Shown piece after piece: positions 8,936 to 17,351 of a DNA stretch of 64,000 nucleotides (position 1 is its first letter; each line of letters begins with the position of its first letter). Source of the DNA: Bacteroidota bacterium. GTDB taxonomy: Bacteria; Bacteroidota; Bacteroidia; Flavobacteriales; Weeksellaceae. Below the pieces are notes generated by a model. The model was not told the origin of the DNA, made no database searches, and saw nothing but the letters and a program-made list of their open reading frames with translations. The position numbers and the translations under genes are program-made. The stretch lies in assembly GCA_023422635.1 (NCBI GenBank), contig JAFAGO010000004.1:62001-126000 (forward strand). The letters are read 5' to 3'.

Positions 8936-10141
8936 TTAGGATAGCTCAAAAACAGTGATTTCGGGAAGTATTCCCACTCTTCCAGGATACCCAATCACAC
9001 CAAAACCTCTATTTACATACAGATATTTGCCTTGGCTTTCGTATAAATCCGCCCACTTCGGATAACGGTATTGAACGGGACTCCATTTAATATTTTTCAA
9101 ATCAATGCCAAACTGCATTCCGTGCGTGTGTCCTGAAAGCGTAAGCTGTATATTTGAAGGATGAAATTTCACAATTCGATCAAAATGTGTAGGATCGTGA
9201 CTCATTAAAATTTTTGCGGCATTTACGGGTATTCCATTTGCTGCTTTATCCAAGTCTCCAAACTGCGGAAACGGTTTTTCTCCCCAATTTTCAACACCTA
9301 AAATATAGAGTTTTTGATTGTTCTTTTTGATAAAACGATGTTCATTGCGAAGCATTTCAAAACCTGCATCTTTTTGGTATTGCGTTAATTTTGGGATGTT
9401 TTGAGCTTTCTCTTCTGCAGATTTCCATTGTCCATAGTCGCCGTAATCGTGGTTTCCGAGAACTGAAAATTTTCCATCTTTGGCTTGAATGGTTGAAAAA
9501 AGCTGAACGAACGGGGCGAATTCATCGGCATAATTATTCACCATATCGCCAGTAAACAAAACCAAATCTGGTTTTTGTGCATTAATTAAATCGATGGCCT
9601 TTTGAAGCTTTTCAGGATGTGAAAAACTGCCACTGTGCACGTCGGAAATTTGTACAATTCGATAGCCTTTAAATTCGGCTGGTAATCCCGCGATTTTTAA
9701 TTTAACTCTTCTTGCACGAAATCTGTATTTCCCGAAAGCGATTCCATCTAAAATTAAACCTGAAAAAACTCCCGCAATTCCAAATCCTAAAATTGACAGA
9801 AACTTTCTTCGTTCTGGAAAATGCGGTTTTGCGTTTGAAAATTGTTGGTATCCGTAATGTAAGAGTCGAAAAACATCATCAATTAAAAGCATTATCGCCA
9901 CAAATAATTTGGGAACTAAAAAGGCCAAAAATATTGTGGTAATGATGTGAATTTTATGTTGATCACGATCTGCTCGATTTACGTTTAAAACTTCGTATAA
10001 CATCAAAGCGTAGATCAAAACAGTGAAACCAATATAAAATATTCGGATGTACGTGTTTGAAATTAACGTTTTAAACGCTTGAAAAACATAGATTTCAAGA
10101 AGTAAAAATAAACCGGTTATGAGGAGGAAATTCTTTTGCAT
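8936..10141 (-). CDS. Membrane-anchored metallophosphoesterase
   Basis: A 401-residue protein with several N-terminal membrane helices (about residues 1-125) followed by a calcineurin-like phosphoesterase domain. The metal-binding set is complete: QISDVHSG, FTGDMVNN, LGNHDYGDYG, MSHDP and SGHTHGMQ. It resembles the YaeI/YkuE type of membrane-associated metallophosphatase; the substrate is not evident. I start it at MQKNF (10141), because the next upstream ATG at 10165 falls inside the terminator hairpin of the preceding gene. Confidence 0.88.
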   Translation of the reverse strand: MQKNFLLITGLFLLLEIYVFQAFKTLISNTYIRIFYIGFTVLIYALMLYEVLNVNRADRDQHKIHIITTIFLAFLVPKLFVAIMLLIDDVFRLLHYGYQQFSNAKPHFPERRKFLSILGFGIAGVFSGLILDGIAFGKYRFRARRVKLKIAGLPAEFKGYRIVQISDVHSGSFSHPEKLQKAIDLINAQKPDLVLFTGDMVNNYADEFAPFVQLFSTIQAKDGKFSVLGNHDYGDYGQWKSAEEKAQNIPKLTQYQKDAGFEMLRNEHRFIKKNNQKLYILGVENWGEKPFPQFGDLDKAANGIPVNAAKILMSHDPTHFDRIVKFHPSNIQLTLSGHTHGMQFGIDLKNIKWSPVQYRYPKWADLYESQGKYLYVNRGFGVIGYPGRVGILPEITVFELS

Positions 10142-10150
10142 GTAGATTTG

Positions 10151-10185
10151 AATAAAAAAAAGCACAAAGTGTAATTCTTTGTGCT
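10151..10185 (-). terminator. Terminator of the KAS III gene
   Basis: On the minus strand a perfect 9-bp stem (10177-10185 with 10161-10169, sequence AGCACAAAG/CTTTGTGCT) with a 7-nt loop is followed by seven T (plus A run 10154-10160). It separates the KAS III transcript from the downstream metallophosphoesterase gene. Confidence 0.8.
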
Positions 10186-10216
10186 AAAATAGTTCTTTTA
10201 ATTGATTATCGAAAGA

Positions 10217-11287
10217 TTAAGGGAAGCGGTACACCACTGCATTGATGTTCATTCCTGCACCAACAGAAGTGAAAACAATATTTCCATGATCCGCAAATTT
10301 TTGATCGCCTAACTGATGTTTACGGATTAAATCGAACATCGTAGGGATTGTTGCTACAGAGGAATTTCCAAACTGCTGAATCGTCATTGGCGATATGGAA
10401 TGATCATAATCTGGTTTTCCGTACAATTTAAACAATCGCGTAATCATTGCATAATCCATTTTGGCATTTGCTTGATGAATTAATATTTTGTCGATATCAT
10501 CAATACTTAAACCAGCATCATCAATGGTTTGTTTAATTGCGTCGGGTACATACTTTAATGCATACTCGTAAATTTTTCTTCCTTGCATTCTTATGTATAT
10601 TTTCTCCTGATCTTCTGCTGAAGGATTTAACGTTTTCGCGTTGCATAAATAATTAAGTTCAACGCCATTGTCGCATAAGGTATTGTGAGAAATAATACCT
10701 ACATTTTCTTGCTCAGTTCCTGTTACCACAACCGCACCAGCGCCATCTGCAAAAATCATTTTATTACGATCGTAAGGATCGGTAACTCTGCTTAAAGTTT
10801 CCCCGCCAATCACCAAAATGTTTTTTGCCTTACCTGCTTTAATAAATATGTCTGCAAGAATAAGGGCTTCAACCCAACCTGGACATCCGAAAATCATATC
10901 GTACGGAATGCACTTACGATTCTTGATTCCTAACTTATTTTTTACCCTTGCGGCCATGCTCGGCATAAAATTCGGCACTCCACTTGCGGAAACTTCACCA
11001 AAGTTAGTAGCGAAAATAATATAATCTAGAGTTTCAGGATCAATATTTGCATCTTCAATCGCCTTTTCAGAGGCTTTTGTGGCCATATCCGAGTTGTCTA
11101 AATCATCATCAATATATCTGCGATTTTCGATTTCGGTAATTTCTACAAATTTCTGTATAATTTCTTCATTGGGTTTCTCCAATTTCTCGCCTTCGTCGGT
11201 GTAGAATTCAGAATTTAAAAAGTAATCTTTTCCTATAATTCTTTCTGGAACATAGCTTCCAGAACCTATTATGATCGTATTCGGCAT
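10217..11287 (-). CDS. 3-oxoacyl-[acyl-carrier-protein] synthase III family protein
   Basis: A 356-residue thiolase-fold condensing enzyme with the full KAS III triad: Cys135 in FGCPGW, His271 in IHQANAKM and Asn308 in QFGNSS. KAS III enzymes start fatty-acid or related chains by condensing an acyl-CoA with malonyl-ACP. It is longer than typical FabH (about 320) and carries an acidic insertion near residues 30-65. It is therefore probably the second, flavobacterial KAS III paralogue rather than the housekeeping FabH. It is monocistronic, with a candidate promoter at 11314-11348 and its own terminator at 10151-10185. Confidence 0.88.
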   Translation of the reverse strand: MPNTIIIGSGSYVPERIIGKDYFLNSEFYTDEGEKLEKPNEEIIQKFVEITEIENRRYIDDDLDNSDMATKASEKAIEDANIDPETLDYIIFATNFGEVSASGVPNFMPSMAARVKNKLGIKNRKCIPYDMIFGCPGWVEALILADIFIKAGKAKNILVIGGETLSRVTDPYDRNKMIFADGAGAVVVTGTEQENVGIISHNTLCDNGVELNYLCNAKTLNPSAEDQEKIYIRMQGRKIYEYALKYVPDAIKQTIDDAGLSIDDIDKILIHQANAKMDYAMITRLFKLYGKPDYDHSISPMTIQQFGNSSVATIPTMFDLIRKHQLGDQKFADHGNIVFTSVGAGMNINAVVYRFP

Positions 11288-11313
11288 GGGTTTGTTTTAA
11301 AAAAAAATTTCGA

Positions 11314-11348
11314 CAAAGTTAAGAATTAATATTGTATTCATAATCAAA
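11314..11348 (-). promoter_or_regulatory. Bacteroidota-type promoter for the KAS III gene
   Basis: On the minus strand TAACTTTG (11314-11321) matches the -7 consensus TAnnTTTG, and TTTG (11345-11348) lies 23 bp upstream in the -33 position. The predicted transcript starts roughly 20 nt before the ATG. A TAAATTTG box on the plus strand (11360-11367) could serve the divergent gene at 11392. Confidence 0.45.
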
Positions 11349-11391
11349 CAAAAAAGTATTAAATTTGCACATCTTATCATCTTTTCCTGAA

Positions 11392-11961
11392 ATGAATTTA
11401 ACACCTGCACAAAAAGGATTACTGTTTTCGGTAATTTGCGTGATTGCTGCATTTGGCATCTATTTTTTGTTTTTAGCAAAACGCAATTATTATGTAGTCG
11501 ATAATCCCACGAGTAATCTTTATTACTTCAGTATTAATAATGCTGGTGAAAAAGTAATCGCTGCTGGACAAACGGTTAAGGTGGATTTAAAAGAGGGAAC
11601 GAATAGAATTAAAGTATTCGATGGTCAGAAAAAGCAATTGTACGATTCTGCATTTTCGGTAAGCAAAATCCGTGGATTGTTGAATATTGCACATCAAGAT
11701 TATTACATCAACACCCAATATTATGGGTATGGTTTAAATAAAGATTCCTTACTTTTGGAAAAAGGAAAAACAAGTATCGACGGAAAACTGTATCTTGGAG
11801 CTCCTAAACATTTTAATAAACTCTTTACCGACGATTTTTATTATAATGTAGACGAAGAGTATGATAGAGTAATCAAGAATGTGCAAAAAGTGGAATCCCG
11901 CACTAAAATTTTTAGAAAACAGGACTTCCTTAATTATTATAAAGAATATTATAAGCTATAG
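11392..11961 (+). CDS. Single-pass membrane protein of unknown function
   Basis: 189 residues. One hydrophobic helix near the N-terminus (about 10-28) is followed by a predicted extracytoplasmic domain rich in Tyr, Lys and Asp. No motif I recognise; there is no lipobox and no cysteine cluster. The start ATG at 11392 lies 24 nt after a TAAATTTG promoter-like box. It ends 2 nt before the ubiE start codon, so it is probably cotranscribed with ubiE and porT, a gene order I associate with Flavobacteriia. Function unknown. Confidence 0.7.
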   Translation: MNLTPAQKGLLFSVICVIAAFGIYFLFLAKRNYYVVDNPTSNLYYFSINNAGEKVIAAGQTVKVDLKEGTNRIKVFDGQKKQLYDSAFSVSKIRGLLNIAHQDYYINTQYYGYGLNKDSLLLEKGKTSIDGKLYLGAPKHFNKLFTDDFYYNVDEEYDRVIKNVQKVESRTKIFRKQDFLNYYKEYYKL

Positions 11962-11963
11962 TT

Positions 11964-12683
11964 TTGAAACAAGTAACCCCCTACAATACGCAAGCCAGCA
12001 AGAAAGAGCAGGTAGAAGATATGTTCGATAATATCGCGGGAAAATATGATTTTTTAAATCGTTTGCTCTCGATGAAAATCGACGTAACATGGAGAAATAA
12101 ACTGGTGAACATGATGAGACAAGATCAACCGAAATTAGTGCTTGATGTTGCAACAGGTACCGGAGACTTGGCCATTACCGTACAGAAAAATTTAGGTTGT
12201 GATGTGGTTGGGCTCGATCTCTCACAGAAAATGCTCGACGTAGGTATTGAAAAAATTAAAAAACAAAGCCTGCAGAATAAAATTTCAATGATGAAAGGCG
12301 ATGCTGAAAATTTGCCTTTTGAAGATAATAAATTCGATGCTGTTACCGTTGCATTTGGAGTTAGAAACTTCGAAAATCTGGAGAAGGGGCTTGATGAACT
12401 GAAAAGAGTTGTGAAAGAAAACGGAAATGTTTACATCTTAGAGTTCTCCAAAGTGGATGGTCCTTTAGGGTGGCTTTACATGTTTTATTTTAAAAATGTA
12501 CTCCCAAGAATTGGGAAGTTGGTTTCAAAAGATAATCGTGCCTATACCTACCTTCCAGATTCTGTAAATGCATTTCCTTCTGGGGCAATAATGCGTAGTA
12601 TTTTATACGATAGAGGTTTCAAAAATGTGGTGTATACCAAATTAAGTTTGGGAATTGCCACCATTTATAAAGCAACAAAATAA
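11964..12683 (+). CDS. ubiE: Demethylmenaquinone methyltransferase
   Basis: A 239-residue class I methyltransferase making menaquinone from demethylmenaquinone with S-adenosylmethionine. The SAM motif VLDVATGTGDLA is at residues 59-70, and the UbiE/MenG signatures AFGVRNFENL and YTYLPDSVNAFP follow. The start is a TTG codon at 11964: the conserved VTPYN begins at residue 4, no ATG lies between the previous stop (11961) and that motif, and the next ATG would delete it. Upstream is a membrane protein of unknown function; porT follows 3 bp downstream. Confidence 0.93.
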   Translation: MKQVTPYNTQASKKEQVEDMFDNIAGKYDFLNRLLSMKIDVTWRNKLVNMMRQDQPKLVLDVATGTGDLAITVQKNLGCDVVGLDLSQKMLDVGIEKIKKQSLQNKISMMKGDAENLPFEDNKFDAVTVAFGVRNFENLEKGLDELKRVVKENGNVYILEFSKVDGPLGWLYMFYFKNVLPRIGKLVSKDNRAYTYLPDSVNAFPSGAIMRSILYDRGFKNVVYTKLSLGIATIYKATK

Positions 12684-12686
12684 AAA

Positions 12687-13472
12687 ATGAGGAAATCGCT
12701 TTTTAAAATTGTAATGGTTCCGGCTTTTGTTTTCGGTACTTTCGCAGATGCACAATTATTCCGAACGAAAGATAGAATGGATAATTTAGAAGGTTTTGAT
12801 AATCAAAAATTCAGTTGGGGATTTTTTCTTGCAGCAAATAATTACGATTACAAATTGGTTCTCGATCCTAAACTTGGAATGGATGGACAAAAGAACGCCG
12901 TTCAAAGCAAAGCAACGTACAGTTTTGGAGCCGGATTAATCGGTAAAATGCGATTGAATGATAATTTTGATCTTCGTTTAGAACCAGGATTACAATTTGC
13001 ACAGCGAGAGCTTACCTTTAATACGCAATCCAACGATCAATACGCAGGTGGTACAACTTTTAACGATCCATTTATTCCGTTAACATTAACCGATGCGGAT
13101 AAAATCAGAACGGTAAAATCAACCTATATTGATATTCCTCTTTTATTGGAATTTCACGGAGACCGTTGGTATAATTCGCGTCCATACGCCGCTGCTGGTG
13201 TTAATTGGATGATGAATTTGCAAAGCAATAGTAAAAGCGAGGACGATAACCAACAAGGAATTTTCAGAACAACGTCCAGCAATTTCGCGTGGAGTGCAGA
13301 ATTAGGAATTCAGTTTTATTTCAGTCGATTTAAATTAACACCTGCCGTTCGCGGGACTTTTATGATCAATGATGAAATTGTAGCCGATAATGCAACAACG
13401 CCACCGTACTGGGCAAGTGCGATTTCAACAGGAAAAACGCGAGCATTAATGTTCGTTTTAAAATTCGAATAA
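12687..13472 (+). CDS. porT: PorT-family type IX secretion protein
   Basis: A 261-residue outer-membrane barrel with a signal peptide (residues 1-22, FADAQ). The body shows repeated amphipathic strands, including FSWGFFLAANNYDYKL near the start and the C-terminal ALMFVLKFE. PorT is required for the type IX secretion system, and its position directly after ubiE is the order seen in many flavobacteria. That context supports PorT over a generic OmpA-like barrel. A bidirectional terminator follows at 13496. Confidence 0.85.
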   Translation: MRKSLFKIVMVPAFVFGTFADAQLFRTKDRMDNLEGFDNQKFSWGFFLAANNYDYKLVLDPKLGMDGQKNAVQSKATYSFGAGLIGKMRLNDNFDLRLEPGLQFAQRELTFNTQSNDQYAGGTTFNDPFIPLTLTDADKIRTVKSTYIDIPLLLEFHGDRWYNSRPYAAAGVNWMMNLQSNSKSEDDNQQGIFRTTSSNFAWSAELGIQFYFSRFKLTPAVRGTFMINDEIVADNATTPPYWASAISTGKTRALMFVLKFE

Positions 13473-13495
13473 GATAACCTATACACATATTAGGT

Positions 13496-13528
13496 AAAAA
13501 AGAGGTTTTCTTGAGTCTCTTTTTTTTA
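13496..13528. terminator. Bidirectional terminator after porT
   Basis: A stem AAAAAAGAG (13496-13504) pairs with CTCTTTTTT (13517-13525), followed by further T. With A and T runs on both sides it can act in either direction. It ends the ubiE-porT transcript. Confidence 0.65.
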
Positions 13529-13585
13529 TGATATAGATCATTATTGTTATTTATTCTAAATAGATATTTTTGCAAAAAAAATAAG

Positions 13586-14656
13586 ATGATTAGAAAAACA
13601 ATACTCTCCGTTGCAATTGTGACAAGTTTTTTCCTTCAAGCACAAGAAAATTGTGTTCCTCAAGAAGCCGGAAATTCTGTTGGGGAAATTGGCTGTGTAA
13701 GTTTTAAGTATAGAAATCAAGATGTTCACTATAAAACCGTTCGTGCAGCTGATGGAAATGAATGGCTTTTGCAAAATTTAGGAAGTACAAAAGTTGCGGA
13801 AAGCATTAGCGATGAAGAGGCGAGAGGCGATTATTTCCAATGGGGGCGTTGGGATGATGGACATCAATTAAAAGACTCTGAACTTTCAGAAAAGTATCCT
13901 GATCCCAATAATCCTCTAGGATTAGGTGCGGGAAATGAACTCTTTTATGTTGGTGGTGGCAGTCCATGGAATGGCAATTATACAGGATGGTTTGCGAATC
14001 CAAATCAAGACGACACTTGGAATGCAGCAAATCTTGATGAAGTTACGGCACATAATGGAATGGATCCCTGTAAAGCAATCGGTAGCAATTGGGAAATTCC
14101 TACAGAAGAAGATTGGGATAGCGTAATGCAAAAAGAAAATATTTTTCCAAAGCCAGAAGGTGCAACGAATAACGGAATGACCCGAGCTTTTGAAAGTAAT
14201 TTAAAAATCGCTGGTGCAGGAGCAAGAAAAGAAAACACGTTTGCTTTTGAAGGTCAAAGAGCCTATCTCTGGACCAAATCGGCAAGCAATAATCCTAATT
14301 TTTACCGATATGTGTACCTAGGAACGTATGCTGGAAGCACAACAGGATTTGGGGGCGATGCCAAAAGTTTTGGTTATTCGGTACGTTGCGTTAACAAATC
14401 CAATTCTACGTTAGGCGTTCATAATGCAGAAGTTTCCAACACGAAAATTGTTCCGAACCCAGCCAAAGATTTTGTACAAATCAAGACAAGTTCAATAATA
14501 AAGAATGTTCAAATCTATAGTATTTCAGGATCTTTAGTGAAGGAATTGAGCAATGCTGCTACAATTGATATATCCATGTTGCCTAAAGGAATTTATCTCT
14601 TGAAAATCAATCACGAAATCGGTACAACTGAAACTCAAAAATTATTGAAAAACTAG
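13586..14656 (+). CDS. Secreted T9SS cargo protein with FISUMP-like domain
   Basis: 356 residues. Signal peptide about 1-18 (LQAQ). The middle (about 45-275) has the layout of the Fibrobacter succinogenes major paralogous domain: VRAADGNEWLLQNLG, Trp/Gly-rich segments, and SFGYSVRCVNK at the end. A C-terminal type A sorting domain (about 290-356) starts TKIVPNPAKDFV and ends KGIYLLKI before a KLLKN tail, so it should cross the outer membrane through T9SS. Start ATG at 13586 chosen because the signal peptide begins there. Molecular role unknown; it lies next to porT, a secretion-machine gene. Confidence 0.8.
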   Translation: MIRKTILSVAIVTSFFLQAQENCVPQEAGNSVGEIGCVSFKYRNQDVHYKTVRAADGNEWLLQNLGSTKVAESISDEEARGDYFQWGRWDDGHQLKDSELSEKYPDPNNPLGLGAGNELFYVGGGSPWNGNYTGWFANPNQDDTWNAANLDEVTAHNGMDPCKAIGSNWEIPTEEDWDSVMQKENIFPKPEGATNNGMTRAFESNLKIAGAGARKENTFAFEGQRAYLWTKSASNNPNFYRYVYLGTYAGSTTGFGGDAKSFGYSVRCVNKSNSTLGVHNAEVSNTKIVPNPAKDFVQIKTSSIIKNVQIYSISGSLVKELSNAATIDISMLPKGIYLLKINHEIGTTETQKLLKN

Positions 14657-14678
14657 TTTTTAATTGACGATTTTTTTT

Positions 14679-14708
14679 AATTCCAGGGTTTTATACGCTG
14701 GAATTTTT
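14679..14708 (+). terminator. Terminator after the T9SS cargo gene
   Basis: An 8-bp stem AATTCCAG (14679-14686) / CTGGAATT (14698-14705) is followed by TTT. A T8 run also precedes the stem, but on the minus strand it would read as A. Confidence 0.65.
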
Positions 14709-14834
14709 AGTTGTAAATAATGAATATCTTTGACAATCAATTAAATAGATCGGTAGCTTAAAAGAATACTTTTAATATTTCCTTTTCAAACGAAAATTGT
14801 TTAATTTTGTGATTCGTTAGAATTTAAGTCTATT

Positions 14835-15137
14835 ATGCTTAAGGAATTGGAAGAAAATTTTTCGCAGCTCGAGAAGCGAATTCTGGCCGTTACCAGAAAA
14901 TATCAGAGCTTGAATGAAAAGTTTCAAGAACTATCCACTGAACATGAGCAACTGAGGCAGAAATACGATGAAGAGGTAAAAAAAGGTAGGACTTTAGTTG
15001 AAGAACAAAAAAATATAAAATTGTATTCGGCATTAGCAGGAAATCCCGAACATAACCGTTTAATGAAAAACCACATTAACCGATTAGTGAAAGAAATAGA
15101 CTTGTGTATTGCCCAAATTCAAAATAGCGGATTGTAA
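14835..15137 (+). CDS. Coiled-coil protein upstream of zapA
   Basis: 100 residues. Residues 1-65 are a charged heptad-rich coiled coil (LEENFSQLEKR, LNEKFQELSTEHEQLRQ). The stop overlaps the zapA start (TAATG), so the two are translationally coupled. Small coiled-coil partners of this kind sit next to zapA in many Bacteroidota, and by analogy with ZapB it may help division-ring assembly. That role is inferred from position and shape, not from a motif. A TAATTTTG box at 14802-14809 may be its promoter. Confidence 0.7.
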   Translation: MLKELEENFSQLEKRILAVTRKYQSLNEKFQELSTEHEQLRQKYDEEVKKGRTLVEEQKNIKLYSALAGNPEHNRLMKNHINRLVKEIDLCIAQIQNSGL

Positions 15138-15427
15138 TGGATTCAAGAAGAATAACCATCAATATTGCAGGAAGAACGTATCCGCTGAATGTACCTGCTG
15201 CCGAAGAAGAAACGCTTCGAAAAGTCGGCAAGCAGATAGAAAATATGATTAAAGATTTTGAAGCCAACTTTGATGTTAGAGATAAGCAAGATGCTTTGGC
15301 AATGTGCGCCTTAAAATTAGGGGCAAATGCAGAAGTAGCTTTACTCTCCGTCAATAAAAATATTGAAGCTTCTAATGATCGATTGAATAATATCAATCAG
15401 TTATTAGAAGATCTTGAGGAATTATAA
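15137..15427 (+). CDS. zapA: Cell division protein ZapA
   Basis: A 96-residue FtsZ-ring-associated protein. The N-terminal domain RRITINIAGRTYPLNVPAAE and the central EETLRKVGKQIENMI, followed by a C-terminal coiled coil, are the ZapA pattern. ZapA binds and bundles FtsZ filaments in the cytoplasm. It overlaps the coiled-coil gene by 1 nt and is followed by a probable 6S RNA and then rny. Confidence 0.88.
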   Translation: MDSRRITINIAGRTYPLNVPAAEEETLRKVGKQIENMIKDFEANFDVRDKQDALAMCALKLGANAEVALLSVNKNIEASNDRLNNINQLLEDLEEL

Positions 15428-15446
15428 AAGATCTTCTCAAGAAACG

Positions 15447-15621
15447 ATTTCCTACAATGGTTCTAACACATTACAGGTAAACTCAACGCAGTACAATTGC
15501 CGAACAAAAGTTCACCCAATGGCGTGCCGGATTTCCCGGATTACAAAAGGTGAAAATCAGTTCAAATCGTGTTGATTAAGGAGTTTACTCTAAATCAGTG
15601 GACTGTTGTAGGATTTTTTTT
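15447..15621 (+). ncRNA. ssrS: Probable 6S-like regulatory RNA (flavobacterial type)
   Basis: The zapA-rny gap folds as one long rod. The closing helix pairs 15450-15463 with 15600-15613 (core TCCTACAA / TTGTAGGA, three G-U pairs) and is followed by T8 (15614-15621), so it doubles as a terminator. Then comes an internal loop (about 12 and 10 nt), a second helix 15476-15484 with 15581-15589 (core GTAAACTC / GAGTTTAC), further short pairs (GAAC 15502-15505 / GTTC 15560-15563; TTCACC 15511-15516 / GGTGAA 15549-15554), and a small apical CCGG hairpin. Size (about 175 nt), rod shape, central bubble and position after zapA (as in E. coli zapA-ssrS) all fit 6S RNA, which binds the housekeeping RNA polymerase. 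A flavobacterial 6S family has been described. I worked out the pairing by eye. Confidence 0.65.
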
Positions 15622-15654
15622 ATATTAAAATGTGATAATTTAAACTCTATATAG

Positions 15655-17226
15655 ATGATGACAACCGCGATAATTGCCGGTATTGTTTGCTTAATCATCG
15701 GTGCAGCAATAGGATTACTTTTTTCCAAAAGCTCGCTCAATACGAAAGCAAATTTTATACTGGAAGATGCTAAAAAAAATGCAGATAATATCATTGAAAA
15801 AGCCAACGTACAGGCAGAATCCGTAAAAAAAGAAAAACACCTTCAAGCAAAAGAAAAATTTCTTGAATTGAAATCGCAGCACGATGCTGATATTCAGGCA
15901 AGAGAAAGAAAAATGCAAGAAGCTGAAAAACGGATTAAAGACAAAGAAAACAAACTGAATGACGAACTCAGCAAAGCTGGAAAACTTGAAAAAGATCTCG
16001 ATCGCCAAATTGCAGATTATTCCAAAAAGAACGAAATTGTAGAAAGAAAACAGCACGAACTCGATGTAGCTACCGCTAAAAAAGTTGAAATGCTTGAAAA
16101 AATTTCTAATTATTCAGCAGAAGAAGCCAAAAATGAATTAGTTGAATCCTTGAGAGCTGAAGCAAAAACAAAAGCGCAAGCGCATGTTCAAAGCATTATG
16201 GAAGAAGCCAATCTAAATGCGAAACAAGAAGCACGAAAGATTGTTATCCAAACCATTCAACGAATCGGAACTGAACAAGCCATCGAAAATTCTGTTTCAG
16301 TTTTTAATATCGAATCCGATGAGGTAAAAGGGAGAATTATTGGGAGAGAAGGACGAAATATTCGTGCTTTAGAAGCAGCAACAGGTGTGGAAATTATTGT
16401 CGACGATACGCCAGAAGCGATTTTGCTTTCATGCTTCGATCCGGTTAGAAGAGAAATCGCAAGATTATCCCTTCACCGTTTGGTAACCGATGGTAGAATT
16501 CACCCAGCCAGAATTGAAGAGGTGGTGGAAAAAACCAAAAAACAAATCGAGGAAGAAATTATCGAAGTGGGTAAAAGAACAATTATCGATTTAGGAATTC
16601 ACGGCCTTCATCCAGAACTTGTAAAAATTGTGGGAAGGATGAAGTATCGTTCATCATACGGTCAAAACCTTCTTCAACACTCAAGAGAAACGGCCAATAT
16701 CGCTGCTACAATGGCTGCAGAATTAGGCCTTAATGTGAAACTTGCCAAAAGAGCGGGATTACTGCATGATATTGGGAAAGTTCCAGAGCAGGAATCTGAA
16801 TTGCCACACGCACTTCTTGGTATGCAATGGGCAGAAAAATATGGTGAAAATCCAGAAGTGGTAAACGCGATTGGAGCGCACCATGACGAAATTGAAATGA
16901 CTTCACTTTTATCCCCAATTATTCAAGTAGCAGATGGTATTTCTGGTGCAAGACCAGGAGCAAGACGCCAAGTTCTAGAATCGTATATTCAACGATTAAA
17001 AGATTTGGAGGCAGCTGCAATGAGCTTCGATGGTGTTTCCAGCGCTTACGCAATTCAAGCAGGGCGAGAATTGAGAGTGATGGTAGAAAGTGCGAAAATA
17101 AACGATGAGCAATCAGCACAAATGTCGTACGATATTTCAGAAAAAATTCAGAATGAATTAACGTATCCAGGACAAGTTAAAGTGACTGTTATCCGTGAAA
17201 CCAGAACGGTAAATATCGCGAGGTAA
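15655..17226 (+). CDS. rny: Ribonuclease Y
   Basis: A 523-residue membrane-anchored endoribonuclease that starts mRNA decay. Order: N-terminal membrane helix (about 4-24), a long charged coiled coil (to about 190), a KH RNA-binding domain with GRIIGREGRNIRALE (about 222-236), and an HD domain with HSRETANIAA and LLHDIGK (about 340-375) holding the metal-binding catalytic His-Asp. Length equals the family norm. It follows the 6S-like RNA and ends in a strong terminator. Confidence 0.95.
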   Translation: MMTTAIIAGIVCLIIGAAIGLLFSKSSLNTKANFILEDAKKNADNIIEKANVQAESVKKEKHLQAKEKFLELKSQHDADIQARERKMQEAEKRIKDKENKLNDELSKAGKLEKDLDRQIADYSKKNEIVERKQHELDVATAKKVEMLEKISNYSAEEAKNELVESLRAEAKTKAQAHVQSIMEEANLNAKQEARKIVIQTIQRIGTEQAIENSVSVFNIESDEVKGRIIGREGRNIRALEAATGVEIIVDDTPEAILLSCFDPVRREIARLSLHRLVTDGRIHPARIEEVVEKTKKQIEEEIIEVGKRTIIDLGIHGLHPELVKIVGRMKYRSSYGQNLLQHSRETANIAATMAAELGLNVKLAKRAGLLHDIGKVPEQESELPHALLGMQWAEKYGENPEVVNAIGAHHDEIEMTSLLSPIIQVADGISGARPGARRQVLESYIQRLKDLEAAAMSFDGVSSAYAIQAGRELRVMVESAKINDEQSAQMSYDISEKIQNELTYPGQVKVTVIRETRTVNIAR

Positions 17227-17250
17227 CATTAGTTGAGACATCAAAAATAG

Positions 17251-17287
17251 AAAGTTCCATCATTTTTAAAATGGTGGAACTTTTTTT
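17251..17287 (+). terminator. Terminator of rny
   Basis: A long hairpin: AAAGTTCCA (17251-17259) pairs with TGGAACTTT (17275-17283), and the stem continues inward through TCATTT/AAATGG with one G-U pair. Seven T follow at 17281-17287, partly inside the stem. Confidence 0.85.
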
Positions 17288-17351
17288 GGTACAATCCCAA
17301 TCCAATCGAAAGGGATCAATTCAGAATTGAGTTTTACTTTACAAATCTCAT

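Noticed and set aside
13806..14285. Several overlapping open frames antisense to the T9SS cargo gene
   Set aside because: All lie within a gene having a signal peptide and a sorting domain in the sense frame; they show no motifs.
15715..16056. A Phe-rich 113-codon frame antisense to the rny coiled coil
   Set aside because: The Lys/Glu-rich codons (AAA, GAA) of the RNase Y coiled coil read as Phe/Leu on the other strand. No family pattern.
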